64,000 nt of DNA from Streptomyces pyxinae (GTDB lineage: Bacteria > Actinomycetota > Actinomycetes > Streptomycetales > Streptomycetaceae). This document shows, piece by piece, positions 18,864 to 26,893 of this stretch. Where the stretch lies: the NCBI RefSeq assembly GCF_024756275.1, contig NZ_JANUGQ010000017.1, positions 103,563 to 167,562 of the forward strand, written 5' to 3'. The number at the start of each line of letters is the position of its first letter. Position 1 is the stretch's first letter. Both the position numbers and the translations under genes were made by a program. A model generated the notes under the pieces. That model made no database searches and was not told the origin of the DNA. It worked only from the letters and a program-made list of their open reading frames with translations.

Positions 18864-19232
18864 CTACTCGGCGCAGAGGCAGAAGGGATGCCCCGCTGGG
18901 TCCGCGTATACCCGGAATCGCCACTTTCCGCCCTCGTCGGTGTCCAGCGGCCGGGCGCCGAGCCGCAGCACCTCCCGTTCGGCGGCGTCCATGTCGCTGA
19001 CGGTGAGATCCAGGTGGAGCTGCTGGGCGTTCCGGTCGGAGCGCGGCCACTCCGGCGGGGTCAGATCGGCCACCCGCTGAAAGGCCAGCCGCCGGCCGTC
19101 CGGCAGGAAGAGGTCGTACCAGTCCTCGCCCACATTGCGCACCGAGCCGCCGAGCACGGCGGAGTAGAACTCCGCGAGCGCGCGCGGATCGGGACAGTCG
19201 AGGGCGGTCAGGGTGAGCGTGGCGACGGCCAT
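18864..19232 (-). CDS. VOC-superfamily protein (glyoxalase/bleomycin-resistance fold)
   Basis: A 122-residue single-domain VOC protein with the paired beta-alpha-beta-beta-beta pattern (LTALDCPDPRALAEFYSAVLGG, WYDLFLPDGRRLAFQRV, QQLHLDLTVSDMDAAEREVLRLGA, FRVYADPAGHPFCL). The DPAGHPFCL terminus is typical of the glyoxalase_6-like group with unknown substrates. GGAGGACCC immediately precedes the ATG at 19232. It probably forms a two-gene unit with the reductase-like gene downstream. Confidence 0.85.
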   Translation of the reverse strand: MAVATLTLTALDCPDPRALAEFYSAVLGGSVRNVGEDWYDLFLPDGRRLAFQRVADLTPPEWPRSDRNAQQLHLDLTVSDMDAAEREVLRLGARPLDTDEGGKWRFRVYADPAGHPFCLCAE

Positions 19233-19429
19233 GGGTCCTCCGCGAGTCGCTGGCCACGGCCGGGCGGCCGGGCGGCCATGAGACTGATCGGGTGCCCCGG
19301 GGGGAACGCTCCGATGCCGGTACGCCCCCGGATGACACCCGTCCCGGCGGACGGCCGGACAGCCGAACGGGCGGGCGGCCGGACGGATGGATGGGCGGCC
19401 GGGCGGCCGGACCGGCCATCGCGGCTCCC

Positions 19430-19515
19430 GGCCCGTCGCCCGGTACGTCAGGTGTGCGGGCGGCCCGTCGCCCGGTACGTCAGGCGCGCGGACGGCCCAT
19501 CGCCCGGTACGTCCA
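19430..19515. repeat. 32-bp tandem repeats continuing out of the ugd 3' end
   Basis: CGGTACGTC with flanking GGCCCGTCGCC recurs at 19441, 19473 and 19505 (32-base period). The copy at 19505 lies inside ugd and encodes part of its last ten codons (TYRAMGRPRA); the two other copies lie just beyond the stop and, read in the same direction, would encode close variants of the same peptide. The array looks like tandem duplication of the gene's terminal codons. Confidence 0.85.
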
Positions 19516-20823
19516 GCCCGCCGCCCGCCAGCGCTCGCCGTCCAGGGCGTTCCGGCCGTCCAGGATGATCCGCTCGGCGGCCACCTCGCCCAGCTCCGCC
19601 GGGTCCAGCTCGCGGAACTCGCGCCACTCCGTCAGATGCAGCACCACATCGGCGCCGCGCACCGCCTCCAGGGCGCTCTCCGCGTAACCGAGGGTCGGAA
19701 AGACCTTGCGGGCGTTCTCCATGCCCTTCGGGTCGTACACCGTGACCTGGCCGCCCTGGAGATGGATCTGCCCGGCCACATTGAGGGCGGGCGAGTCCCG
19801 CACGTCGTCCGAGTCCGGCTTGAAGGCGGCGCCGAGCACCGCGACCCGCTTGCCGAGGAAACCGCCGTTCCCGAGCGCCTCCCGGGCCATGCCGACCATC
19901 TGGCCGCGCCGCCGCATGTTGATGGAGTCGATCTCGCGGAGGAAGGTCAGTGCCTGGTCGGCGCCCAGCTCGCCGGCCCGGGCCATGAACGCCCGGATGT
20001 CCTTGGGCAGACAGCCGCCGCCGAAGCCGATGCCGGCCCGCAGGAACTTGGCACCGATCCGGTCGTCGTGGCCGATCGCCTCCGCGAGCCTGGCCACGTC
20101 GCCACCGGCCGCCTCGCAGACCTCGGCCATCGCGTTGATGAAGGAGATCTTGGTGGCCAGGAAGGAGTTGGCGGCGGTCTTCACCAGCTCGGCGGTCGGG
20201 AAGTCGGTCACGACCAGCGGCGAGCCCTCGGCCATCGGGGTGGCGTACACCTCGCGGAGGGTCTTCTCGGCGGCGGCGCTCTCCACCCCGACCACGATCC
20301 GGTCCGGGTGCAGGGTGTCCTGGACGGCGAAGCCCTCGCGGAGGAACTCCGGGTTCCAGGCCAGCTCGGCGTCGGCACCGGCCGGGGCGCGCTCGGCCAG
20401 CAGCCGGGCGAGCCGCTCGGCGCTGCCCACCGGCACGGTCGACTTGCCGACCACCAGCGCCGGGCGCCTGAGGTGCGGGGCGAGCGCGGCGAAGGCGGCG
20501 TCGACGTAGCTCATGTCGCAGCCGTACTCGCCGTGCTTCTGCGGGGTGTTGACGCAGACGAAGTGGACGTCTCCGAAGTCCGCGACCTCCTCCCAGGAGA
20601 GCGTGAACCGCAGCCGCCCCGAGGAGCCCTCGGCCCCCGCGACATGGCGGCGCAGCAGCTCCTCCAGACCCGGTTCGTACATCGGCACCCGGCCGGCCCG
20701 GAGGGTTTCGATCTTCTCCGGGTCGATGTCGAGGGCCAGCACCTCGAAGCCCAGCTCCGCCATGGCCGCCGCATGGGTGGCGCCGAGATAGCCGGTGCCG
20801 ATCACGGTGATCCTGAGGGCCAT
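19480..20823 (-). CDS. ugd: UDP-glucose 6-dehydrogenase
   Basis: A 447-residue UDP-glucose/GDP-mannose dehydrogenase family protein that would oxidise UDP-glucose to UDP-glucuronate with two NAD+. The Rossmann start MALRITVIGTGYLGATHAA, the central NEDPEFLREGFA-like segment (NPEFLREGFAVQD), the catalytic cysteine in GIGFGGGCLPKDIRA and the C-terminal GAAFKPDSDDVRDSPALN are present. GGAG lies 8 bases upstream of the ATG at 20823. A GDP-mannose substrate cannot be excluded given the mannose genes nearby, but the sequence looks like the UDP-glucose subgroup. Its product could feed cell-envelope polysaccharide synthesis in this region. Confidence 0.92.
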   Translation of the reverse strand: MALRITVIGTGYLGATHAAAMAELGFEVLALDIDPEKIETLRAGRVPMYEPGLEELLRRHVAGAEGSSGRLRFTLSWEEVADFGDVHFVCVNTPQKHGEYGCDMSYVDAAFAALAPHLRRPALVVGKSTVPVGSAERLARLLAERAPAGADAELAWNPEFLREGFAVQDTLHPDRIVVGVESAAAEKTLREVYATPMAEGSPLVVTDFPTAELVKTAANSFLATKISFINAMAEVCEAAGGDVARLAEAIGHDDRIGAKFLRAGIGFGGGCLPKDIRAFMARAGELGADQALTFLREIDSINMRRRGQMVGMAREALGNGGFLGKRVAVLGAAFKPDSDDVRDSPALNVAGQIHLQGGQVTVYDPKGMENARKVFPTLGYAESALEAVRGADVVLHLTEWREFRELDPAELGEVAAERIILDGRNALDGERWRAAGWTYRAMGRPRA

Positions 20824-21193
20824 GGGGTCTGCTCCATCGACGTACGAGAGGAAGTGCGGGCCCCGAGCATAGTCGGGGTGCCGGGTGGGCACTCTGTCCG
20901 CCGGGGCGGGACGGCGGCCCACCCGCACCCCGGACACCGGATCGCCGGGGCCCGGACAGGGCCCGGCCGGCAGCCCATCGGGGCCCGGAAGCCGCCCGGA
21001 AGGCGTTCGGACGGCCTCCGGACGGCACCCGGAAGGCTTCCGGGCGGTGCTCCACCGGTGGTCGGGGGCGGCCCGCCCCGCGCGCCCGCGATTTCGCTGT
21101 CAGCAAGCTCACGTATGCGGGGGCGGCGAGGGGCACCTAAAATTCGGGTTACTTAACGGTAGTTAGCGTAGTGAGCCAGGGGAGTGAACGATC
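20824..21193. promoter_or_regulatory. Divergent region between ugd and acyl-CoA dehydrogenase with operator-like elements
   Basis: The first two thirds are GC-rich repeats including the palindrome CCCGGAAG-G-CTTCCGGG at 21028-21044 and several CCCGGAAG-like copies around it. The last 60 bases switch to AT-rich promoter-like sequence: ACCTAAAATTCGGG, then TTACTTAACGGTAGTTAGCG at 21149-21168, in which TAAC and GTTA (21154-21157, 21162-21165) are inverted arms around GGTA. This resembles a TetR-type operator overlapping the acyl-CoA dehydrogenase promoter. GGGGAGTGA provides the ribosome site. Confidence 0.45.
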
Positions 21194-22351
21194 ATGGCGG
21201 GAACGCCTGACTTCGATCTGTACCGCCTGTCCGAGGAGCACGACATGCTCCGGGACACCATCCGTTCGCTGTCCGAGGCCAAGATCGCCCCGTTCGCCGC
21301 GGCCGTCGACGAGGAGGCCCGCTTCCCGCAGGAGGCGCTGGACGCCCTGGTCGCCGCCGACCTGCACGCGGTGCACGTCCCCGAGACGTACGGGGGCGCG
21401 GGCGCCGACGCGCTGGCGACGGTCCTGGTCATCGAGGAGGTGGCCCGGGTCTGCGCCTCCTCCTCGCTGATCCCGGCGGTCAACAAGCTCGGCTCGCTGC
21501 CGGTGATCCTCTCCGGCTCCGAGGAGCTGAAGAAGAAGTACCTGGGCCCGCTCGCCAAGGGCGACGCGATGTTCTCGTACTGCCTCTCCGAGCCGGACGC
21601 CGGTTCGGACGCGGCCGGCATGAAGACCCGCGCGGTGCGCGACGGCGACTTCTGGGTGCTCAACGGCGTGAAGCGGTGGATCACCAACGCGGGCGTCTCC
21701 GAGTACTACACGGTGATGGCCGTCACCGACCCCGAGAAGCGCTCCAAGGGCATCTCGGCCTTCGTGGTGGAGAAGGGCGACGAGGGCGTCTCCTTCGGCG
21801 CCCCGGAGAAGAAGCTCGGTATCAAGGGCTCCCCGACCCGCGAGGTCTATCTGGACAACGTCCGGATCCCCGCCGACCGCATGATCGGCGCGGAGGGCAC
21901 CGGCTTCGCCACCGCCATGAAGACGCTGGACCACACCCGTATCACCATCGCCGCCCAGGCCCTCGGCATCGCCCAGGGTGCTCTGGACTACGCCAAGGGG
22001 TACGTCCAGGAGCGCCGGCAGTTCGGCAAGCCGATCGCGGACTTCCAGGGCGTGCAGTTCATGCTCGCGGACATGGCCATGAAGCTGGAGGCCGCCCGTC
22101 AGCTCACCTACGCGGCCGCGGCCAAGTCCGAGCGCGTCGACGGCGACCTGACCTTCTTCGGCGCGGCCGCCAAGTGCTACGCCTCCGACGCCGCCATGGA
22201 GATCACCACCGACGCCGTCCAGCTCCTCGGCGGCTACGGCTACACCCGTGACTACCCGGTCGAGCGGATGATGCGGGACGCCAAGATCACCCAGATTTAT
22301 GAGGGTACGAACCAGGTCCAGCGGATCGTCATGGCCCGCAACCTGCCCTGA
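21194..22351 (+). CDS. Acyl-CoA dehydrogenase
   Basis: A 385-residue FAD enzyme catalysing alpha,beta-desaturation of acyl-CoA. Family signatures are SYCLSEPDAGSDAAGMKTRA, KRWITNAGVSEYY, the ARQLTYAAA helix and QLLGGYGYTRDYPVERMMRDAKI with the catalytic glutamate in IYEGTNQVQR. It is full length. The closest recalled counterpart is mycobacterial FadE25 (Rv3274c), which also lies next to purE/purK. A convergent terminator follows 60 bases after the stop. The substrate chain type is not determinable here. Confidence 0.95.
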   Translation: MAGTPDFDLYRLSEEHDMLRDTIRSLSEAKIAPFAAAVDEEARFPQEALDALVAADLHAVHVPETYGGAGADALATVLVIEEVARVCASSSLIPAVNKLGSLPVILSGSEELKKKYLGPLAKGDAMFSYCLSEPDAGSDAAGMKTRAVRDGDFWVLNGVKRWITNAGVSEYYTVMAVTDPEKRSKGISAFVVEKGDEGVSFGAPEKKLGIKGSPTREVYLDNVRIPADRMIGAEGTGFATAMKTLDHTRITIAAQALGIAQGALDYAKGYVQERRQFGKPIADFQGVQFMLADMAMKLEAARQLTYAAAAKSERVDGDLTFFGAAAKCYASDAAMEITTDAVQLLGGYGYTRDYPVERMMRDAKITQIYEGTNQVQRIVMARNLP

Positions 22352-22410
22352 CGGCGGCGCCGGGCGCGCGGTCCTGTTCCACCGGCCGCGCCCCGGCCCG
22401 CACCGCAGCT

Positions 22411-22434
22411 GAGCCCCCGGAGGTCCGGGGGCTC
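22411..22434. terminator. Convergent terminator hairpin
   Basis: GAGCCCCCGG and CCGGGGGCTC form a perfect 10-bp stem with loop AGGT between the acyl-CoA dehydrogenase and the first LCP gene. Confidence 0.85.
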
Positions 22435-22492
22435 TCGCATGCGCGCTGCCGACCGGGAAGAGGCCGTCAGGGAGAGGGCCGGGGAGCCGGGG

Positions 22493-23794
22493 TCACTTGC
22501 CGGTGACGGTGACCTTCTCGTCGTTCTGGATCTCCTTCACCAGCTGCTGCACCTTGGCCTTGTCCCAGACCAGGTTGGCGCCCCGGCTGCCGCTGATCGG
22601 CATGTTCAGCGACGTACCCTCGCCGCCGCTGATCCCCTTCATGGCGAAGAACATCTCGGCCAGGTCGAAGAGCGACATGTCCTTGTCCACGATCAGCGTG
22701 TCGAGGCCGGCGCCCAGGGTCGGGTAGAGCGCGAACGGGTTGAGGATCGTGCCCGGGGTGGCCGCCTGGCTCGCCAGCGCGGAGAGGAACTTCTGCTGGT
22801 TCTTCGTCCGGGCCAGGTCCGACTCCGCGAAGGCGTACCGGGTGCGGACGAAGGCGAGGGCCTGCTCACCGTCGAGGGTCTGCTTGCCCGCCTGGAAGTC
22901 GGCGCCGGACTTCTTGTCCTTGAACGCCTTGGGGATGTCCAGCTCCACCCCGCCCAGCGCGTCCACGATATTGGCGAAGCCCGCGAAACCGATCTCCGCG
23001 TAGTGGTCGATGCGCAGTCCGGTGTTGTGCTCCACCGTCCGCACCAGCAGCTCCGGGCCGTCCTCCGCGTAGGCGGCGTTCAGCTTCACCCGGCGGCCCT
23101 GGGCCTCGAACCGCTTGCCGGACTCCGAGCCCACGAAGGCGGGGATCTCCACGTCCGAGTCACGGGGAAGCGAGATCATGGTGTTCCCGCTGGAGCAGGA
23201 GGCCAGGATCATCATCGAGTCGGTCCGCTTACCCTCGGCCGAGCCGGTGTGCAGCTTCTGCTTCTCCTCGGCCGACATGCCCTCGCGGCTGTCCGATCCG
23301 ACGATCAGATAGGTGGTGCAGTCGCCTTCCTTCGGCCGGTCGATGACCTTCGCCAGGTCCACCTCGCGCCGCATCTTGCCGTCGGCCCAGAAGTAGGTGC
23401 CGATGGTGGTGGCGAGGATCACGACCAGCGCCACGATGGAGCCGATCTTGATGCGCCGCCGCCAGTCGGGCGCGGGGCCCGGCGGCCGGCCCGGTCCGGT
23501 GCCCGGCCGGCGCGGACCGCCGCCGCCGGGGGTGCCGTAGACCTGGCCGGTGTTGTAGCCGCTGTCGTACGGCGGTGCCTGCGCCGGGATGGACTCGTAC
23601 CCGGGCGGGGCGTCGTACCCCGGGGACTGCTGCGGGGGCACCTGGGGCCGCTGCACGTGACGCATCACACGCGCGCCCTCGGGCTGGGCGCCGGCACCGC
23701 CGTGCCCGTACCGCGCGTCACGGTCGTCGGGCCGTCTGCCGCCGTGTCCGGCGCCTCCGCCGGGCCGGGGGCCGCCCCCATACCAGTCATTCAT
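22493..23794 (-). CDS. LytR-CpsA-Psr (LCP) family protein 1
   Basis: A 433-residue type II membrane protein. A 110-residue Gly/Pro/Tyr-rich cytoplasmic leader precedes one helix (IKIGSIVALVVILATTIGTYF). The LCP domain has YLIVGSDSRE, KRTDSMMIL, TMISLPRDSDVEIP, VKLNAAYAEDGPELLVRTVEH, GGVELDIPKAF, GEQALAFVRTRYA and the RTKNQQKFLSAL helix. Family members transfer undecaprenyl-phosphate-linked glycopolymers to peptidoglycan. Asp and Arg residues of the pyrophosphate pocket are intact. It lacks the C-terminal LytR_C domain found in the others. The ATG at 23794 has no clear ribosome site; an in-frame ATG at 23854 is the alternative start. Confidence 0.9.
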   Translation of the reverse strand: MNDWYGGGPRPGGGAGHGGRRPDDRDARYGHGGAGAQPEGARVMRHVQRPQVPPQQSPGYDAPPGYESIPAQAPPYDSGYNTGQVYGTPGGGGPRRPGTGPGRPPGPAPDWRRRIKIGSIVALVVILATTIGTYFWADGKMRREVDLAKVIDRPKEGDCTTYLIVGSDSREGMSAEEKQKLHTGSAEGKRTDSMMILASCSSGNTMISLPRDSDVEIPAFVGSESGKRFEAQGRRVKLNAAYAEDGPELLVRTVEHNTGLRIDHYAEIGFAGFANIVDALGGVELDIPKAFKDKKSGADFQAGKQTLDGEQALAFVRTRYAFAESDLARTKNQQKFLSALASQAATPGTILNPFALYPTLGAGLDTLIVDKDMSLFDLAEMFFAMKGISGGEGTSLNMPISGSRGANLVWDKAKVQQLVKEIQNDEKVTVTGK

Positions 23795-23910
23795 GGGGAA
23801 CAGTGTGCAGGTCGCCCCGGCGCGTCGGACAGGGCGGGTGGAAAATCGGGTCATCGCTGTAGCGAAGCTGATGCAATGGGGCCGTTACCTGCCCGGCATA
23901 GGGTGGGGCC

Positions 23911-24444
23911 ATGACAGATCAGGCCCCGTTGGAGGGCAAGCCGACCGCGGCTTCCCGCACCACTCTCAGCCACATCATGACCGGAAGTGACACCAATCTC
24001 CTCGGGACGGTGCACGGCGGCGTGATCATGAAACTGGTGGACGACGCCGCCGGGGCCGTCGCCGGCCGCCACTCCGGCGGGCCCGCCGTCACCGCCTCCA
24101 TGGACGAGATGGTCTTCCTGGAGCCGGTCAGGGTCGGAGACCTGGTGCATGTGAAGGCTCAGGTCAACTGGACCGGCCGGTCCTCCATGGAGGTCGGCGT
24201 CCGGGTGCTGGCCGAGCGGTGGAACGAGTCGACCCCGGCCACCCAGGTCGGCAGCGCCTATCTGGTGTTCGCCGCCGTCGACGCGGACGGCAAGCCCCGC
24301 CCCGTACCGCCGGTGGTGCCGGAGACCGAGCGGGACAAGCGGCGCTACCAGGAGGCCCAGATCCGGCGCACCCACCGGCTGGCCCGCCGCCGTGCCATCC
24401 GCGAGCTGCGCGAACAGCGGGCGGCCGAGGGCATCGACGACTGA
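23911..24444 (+). CDS. Acyl-CoA thioesterase, hotdog fold
   Basis: A 177-residue hotdog thioesterase of the BACH/YciA type that hydrolyses acyl-CoA. The signature HIMTGSDTNLLGTVHGGVIMK LVDDAAG region carries the catalytic Asp on the hot-dog helix, and ASMDEMVFLEPVRVGDLVHVKAQ is the second typical strand pair. A 40-residue basic tail (RDKRRYQEAQIRRTHRLARRR) follows the domain. CATAGGGT lies about 7 bases upstream of the ATG and could be a -10 element for a near-leaderless mRNA. It diverges from LCP gene 1. Confidence 0.9.
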   Translation: MTDQAPLEGKPTAASRTTLSHIMTGSDTNLLGTVHGGVIMKLVDDAAGAVAGRHSGGPAVTASMDEMVFLEPVRVGDLVHVKAQVNWTGRSSMEVGVRVLAERWNESTPATQVGSAYLVFAAVDADGKPRPVPPVVPETERDKRRYQEAQIRRTHRLARRRAIRELREQRAAEGIDD

Positions 24445-24480
24445 CGACTGGCAGTGGACCGCCTGACAACTGACGATGGT

Positions 24481-24545
24481 CTGTCTGCTGTCTGCTGTCT
24501 GCTGTCTGCTGTCTGCTGTCTGACGCCGGTCGCCGGTCGCCGGTC
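24481..24545. repeat. Perfect heptanucleotide tandem repeats
   Basis: CTGTCTG is repeated six times exactly at 24481-24522, followed by three copies of a CGCCGGT heptamer up to about 24545. The array begins 37 bases after the thioesterase stop, and the stop itself lies in a shorter 7-base repeat (CGACTGA CGACTGG). The gap to the convergent LCP gene 2 (24445-24664) contains no gene and no obvious hairpin. Confidence 0.95.
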
Positions 24546-24664
24546 GTCTGCCGTCGGCCGCTGACGCCGGCGGCTGCGGGGTGGCGTGGCATGGCGGCTG
24601 ACAACTGGCGGCTTTTGTCATTCGACAGGCGCCGGCGGGCGACCGGCGACCGGTCCGGCGGCGG

Positions 24665-26758
24665 TCAGCCGCAGATCACCTGGTCGCCGGTGAGCGTGCC
24701 GAACTCGCCCTGATAGGCGTTCTCCGCCCGGACCGGCACCACCGCCGTGAAGTTCTCGCCCGCCGTCACCTTCAGCGTGGCGCCCTGCCCCGAGACCGGG
24801 TGCAGCACCGATCCCGGCAGGGCGGTGGCCAGCGAGCGGGCCGACCGGTCCCAGCGCGGGTCGAAGGAGATCACCGTACGGGCGACGTCCCGCCGGTCGC
24901 CGTTGAGCGGGGTACGGGTGGTGCTGAAGCCCGTCGAGCGGAGCGCGGAGTCCACCGTGGCGCCCAGCCCGTGCAGCCGGGTGCCGTTGTAGACCTGCAC
25001 CCGGATCTGCTGTGGCGAGACCTCGACCAGCTTCTTGCGGGCCGCGGTCCGGGGCAGCCGGCCGGCCAGCGGCTGGTCCTCGCGGACGGCGGCGAACAGC
25101 TTCTTCGACTTCACCGGGTCCCACTTCACCGTCGAGCCGATCCCCTTCACCTGGTATCCGGCATTGGCCACCGGCACCGAGGTGAACTCCGACGAGGCGG
25201 CGGTGAAGCCGCGCATCGCCCTGGCCAGGGCGAGCATCTCCTCGGTACGGAACCCCTGGTCGGCGCGGACCGAGCCGAGCACCGAACCGGCCACCTCCCG
25301 CAGCCGCACCGGGTTCAGCAGTACGCCGCCGCTGGTGGTCCGGTCGATGAGCGCCGCCATGAACCGCTGCTGCCGCTGCATCCGGCCCAGGTCCGAGGCG
25401 CCGTCCACATGGCGGGAGCGGACGTACTGGAGCGCCTGCCCGCCGTCGAGCCAGTGCGTCCCGGAGTCCAGCACCAGACCGGTGTAGTTGTCCTTCATCG
25501 GCTTGGCGGTGCAGATCTCGACGCCACCGACCGCGTCCACGGTGCGCATGAAGGCGGTGAAGTCCACCTCCAGATAGTGGTCGATCTTCACCCCGGTCAT
25601 GTGCTCCACGGTCCGGACCGTCAGGGTCGGCCCGCCCTCGGCGTAGGCCGCGTTCAGCTTCACCGGGTGGGCGAGGTGCCGCTTGCCGGTGGTGGCGTCG
25701 GTATGACCGGGAACCTCGGCGTACGAGTCACGGGGGAGCGAGATCACGCTCGCCCGTGTCCGGTCGGCCGAGATGTGCAGCAGCATGATCGTGTCGGTGC
25801 AGTGGCAGGGCGCGCCGCCCAGCCGGTACTTCTCCTTCTCCTCCTCGGTGATCTTGTCGCGGCCGTCGGTGCCGACCAGCAGGACATTGGTGCCGTGGCC
25901 CGCCCGTGGCCGGTTCTTCATGTCGCGGAACGGGTCGATCCGGTCGATCTTGGTGTCCAGGCTGCTGACCAGGGCGTGTCCGATCCCGCCCGCCCCCAGG
26001 ACCAGCACCGAGAGGGCGGTCGCCAGCCGGGCGGCCCACCGGGACCTGCCGCCGCGCGGGGGCCGGGGGCCCTTGCCGCCGGGGGCCGTACCCGGGCCCG
26101 TCCCGGAGACGGGGGGCGGGGTGGGCCAGTGCCGGGCCGGTGCCGGTGCGGACCGGCGGCGGGATTTGCCGCGCCCCACCGGGCCGGACCGGACGCCCTG
26201 CCGTCCGTCCGTACCTTGTCGTCCGTCCGTACCTTGTCGTCCGTCCGCCCCCCGCCGGTCTTCCGGGCCCGGTCGGCCGTCCGTCCGCCGCCGCCCGTAC
26301 CTGCTGTGCCTGCCGTCCGCGCTCTGCCGGGCCGGGCTCTGCCTGTGGTCCGGGCTCTGCCGCCGGTACGCACCCTGCCTGCCGTCCGCGCCCGGCCCGG
26401 CCACCGCACCCGGGCGCCCGGCCACCGCACCCGGGCGCCCGTCCGCCGGGCCCGGGCGCCTGTCCGTGCCCGGTCGGCCATCCGCCCGCCGGCGGACCTC
26501 CGGGCCCCGGCGTCCGGCCGAGCCCGCTCCCGCTCCTGCTCCCGCTCCTGCGGTTTCCGCGTCCGGCCGTCCGTCCGGCCGGGGGCCGCGTTCGGGGGCC
26601 TGCGGCCCGGCGCGCCGGGCCGGTACGCGGCTCGCGCCCGGCTCCGGGCGCCCTCCCGGCTCGGGACCCGCCCCGGCCGGCCGGCGCGGCTGCCCGGCGG
26701 CGGGGCGCCCCGGTTCGGGCGGCCCGGGACGGGTGGGGCGGCGGGGCGGCATGGGCAC
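24665..26758 (-). CDS. LytR-CpsA-Psr (LCP) family protein 2, with C-terminal LytR_C domain
   Basis: A 697-residue LCP protein. The first 240 residues are a basic, disordered cytoplasmic tail of Arg/Gly/Pro/Asp repeats (for example GRQGTDGRQGTDGRQG and GRPGAVAGRPGAVAGPG). One helix (RLATALSVLVLGAGGIGHALV) leads to the LCP domain: NVLLVGTDGRDK, CTDTIMLLHISADR, SVISLPRDSYAEVPG, VKLNAAYAEGGPTLTVRTVEHMTG, GGVEICTA, GQALQYVRSRH. A LytR_C domain follows (IRVQVYNGTRLHGLG) and the protein ends in GDQVICG. The GTG at 26758 is chosen because GGAGG lies 8 bases upstream; the ATG two codons later is too far. It is divergent from the glycosyltransferase gene. Confidence 0.9.
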   Translation of the reverse strand: MPMPPRRPTRPGPPEPGRPAAGQPRRPAGAGPEPGGRPEPGASRVPARRAGPQAPERGPRPDGRPDAETAGAGAGAGAGSAGRRGPEVRRRADGRPGTDRRPGPADGRPGAVAGRPGAVAGPGADGRQGAYRRQSPDHRQSPARQSADGRHSRYGRRRTDGRPGPEDRRGADGRQGTDGRQGTDGRQGVRSGPVGRGKSRRRSAPAPARHWPTPPPVSGTGPGTAPGGKGPRPPRGGRSRWAARLATALSVLVLGAGGIGHALVSSLDTKIDRIDPFRDMKNRPRAGHGTNVLLVGTDGRDKITEEEKEKYRLGGAPCHCTDTIMLLHISADRTRASVISLPRDSYAEVPGHTDATTGKRHLAHPVKLNAAYAEGGPTLTVRTVEHMTGVKIDHYLEVDFTAFMRTVDAVGGVEICTAKPMKDNYTGLVLDSGTHWLDGGQALQYVRSRHVDGASDLGRMQRQQRFMAALIDRTTSGGVLLNPVRLREVAGSVLGSVRADQGFRTEEMLALARAMRGFTAASSEFTSVPVANAGYQVKGIGSTVKWDPVKSKKLFAAVREDQPLAGRLPRTAARKKLVEVSPQQIRVQVYNGTRLHGLGATVDSALRSTGFSTTRTPLNGDRRDVARTVISFDPRWDRSARSLATALPGSVLHPVSGQGATLKVTAGENFTAVVPVRAENAYQGEFGTLTGDQVICG

Positions 26759-26893
26759 GAAGGACACCTCCGCGGGCGAACGGGACAAGCCGGAGCACAG
26801 TAGGCCCATACGATCAGATGGCCTCCGTTCCGGCCCCCGTACTGCCCTGGCGGCGCGCATCGGGGTCCCCCGTTCGCGGTAACGTGGCGCCCG

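Noticed and set aside
24481..24545. CRISPR-like array
   Set aside because: The units are perfect 7-base tandem repeats with no spacers.
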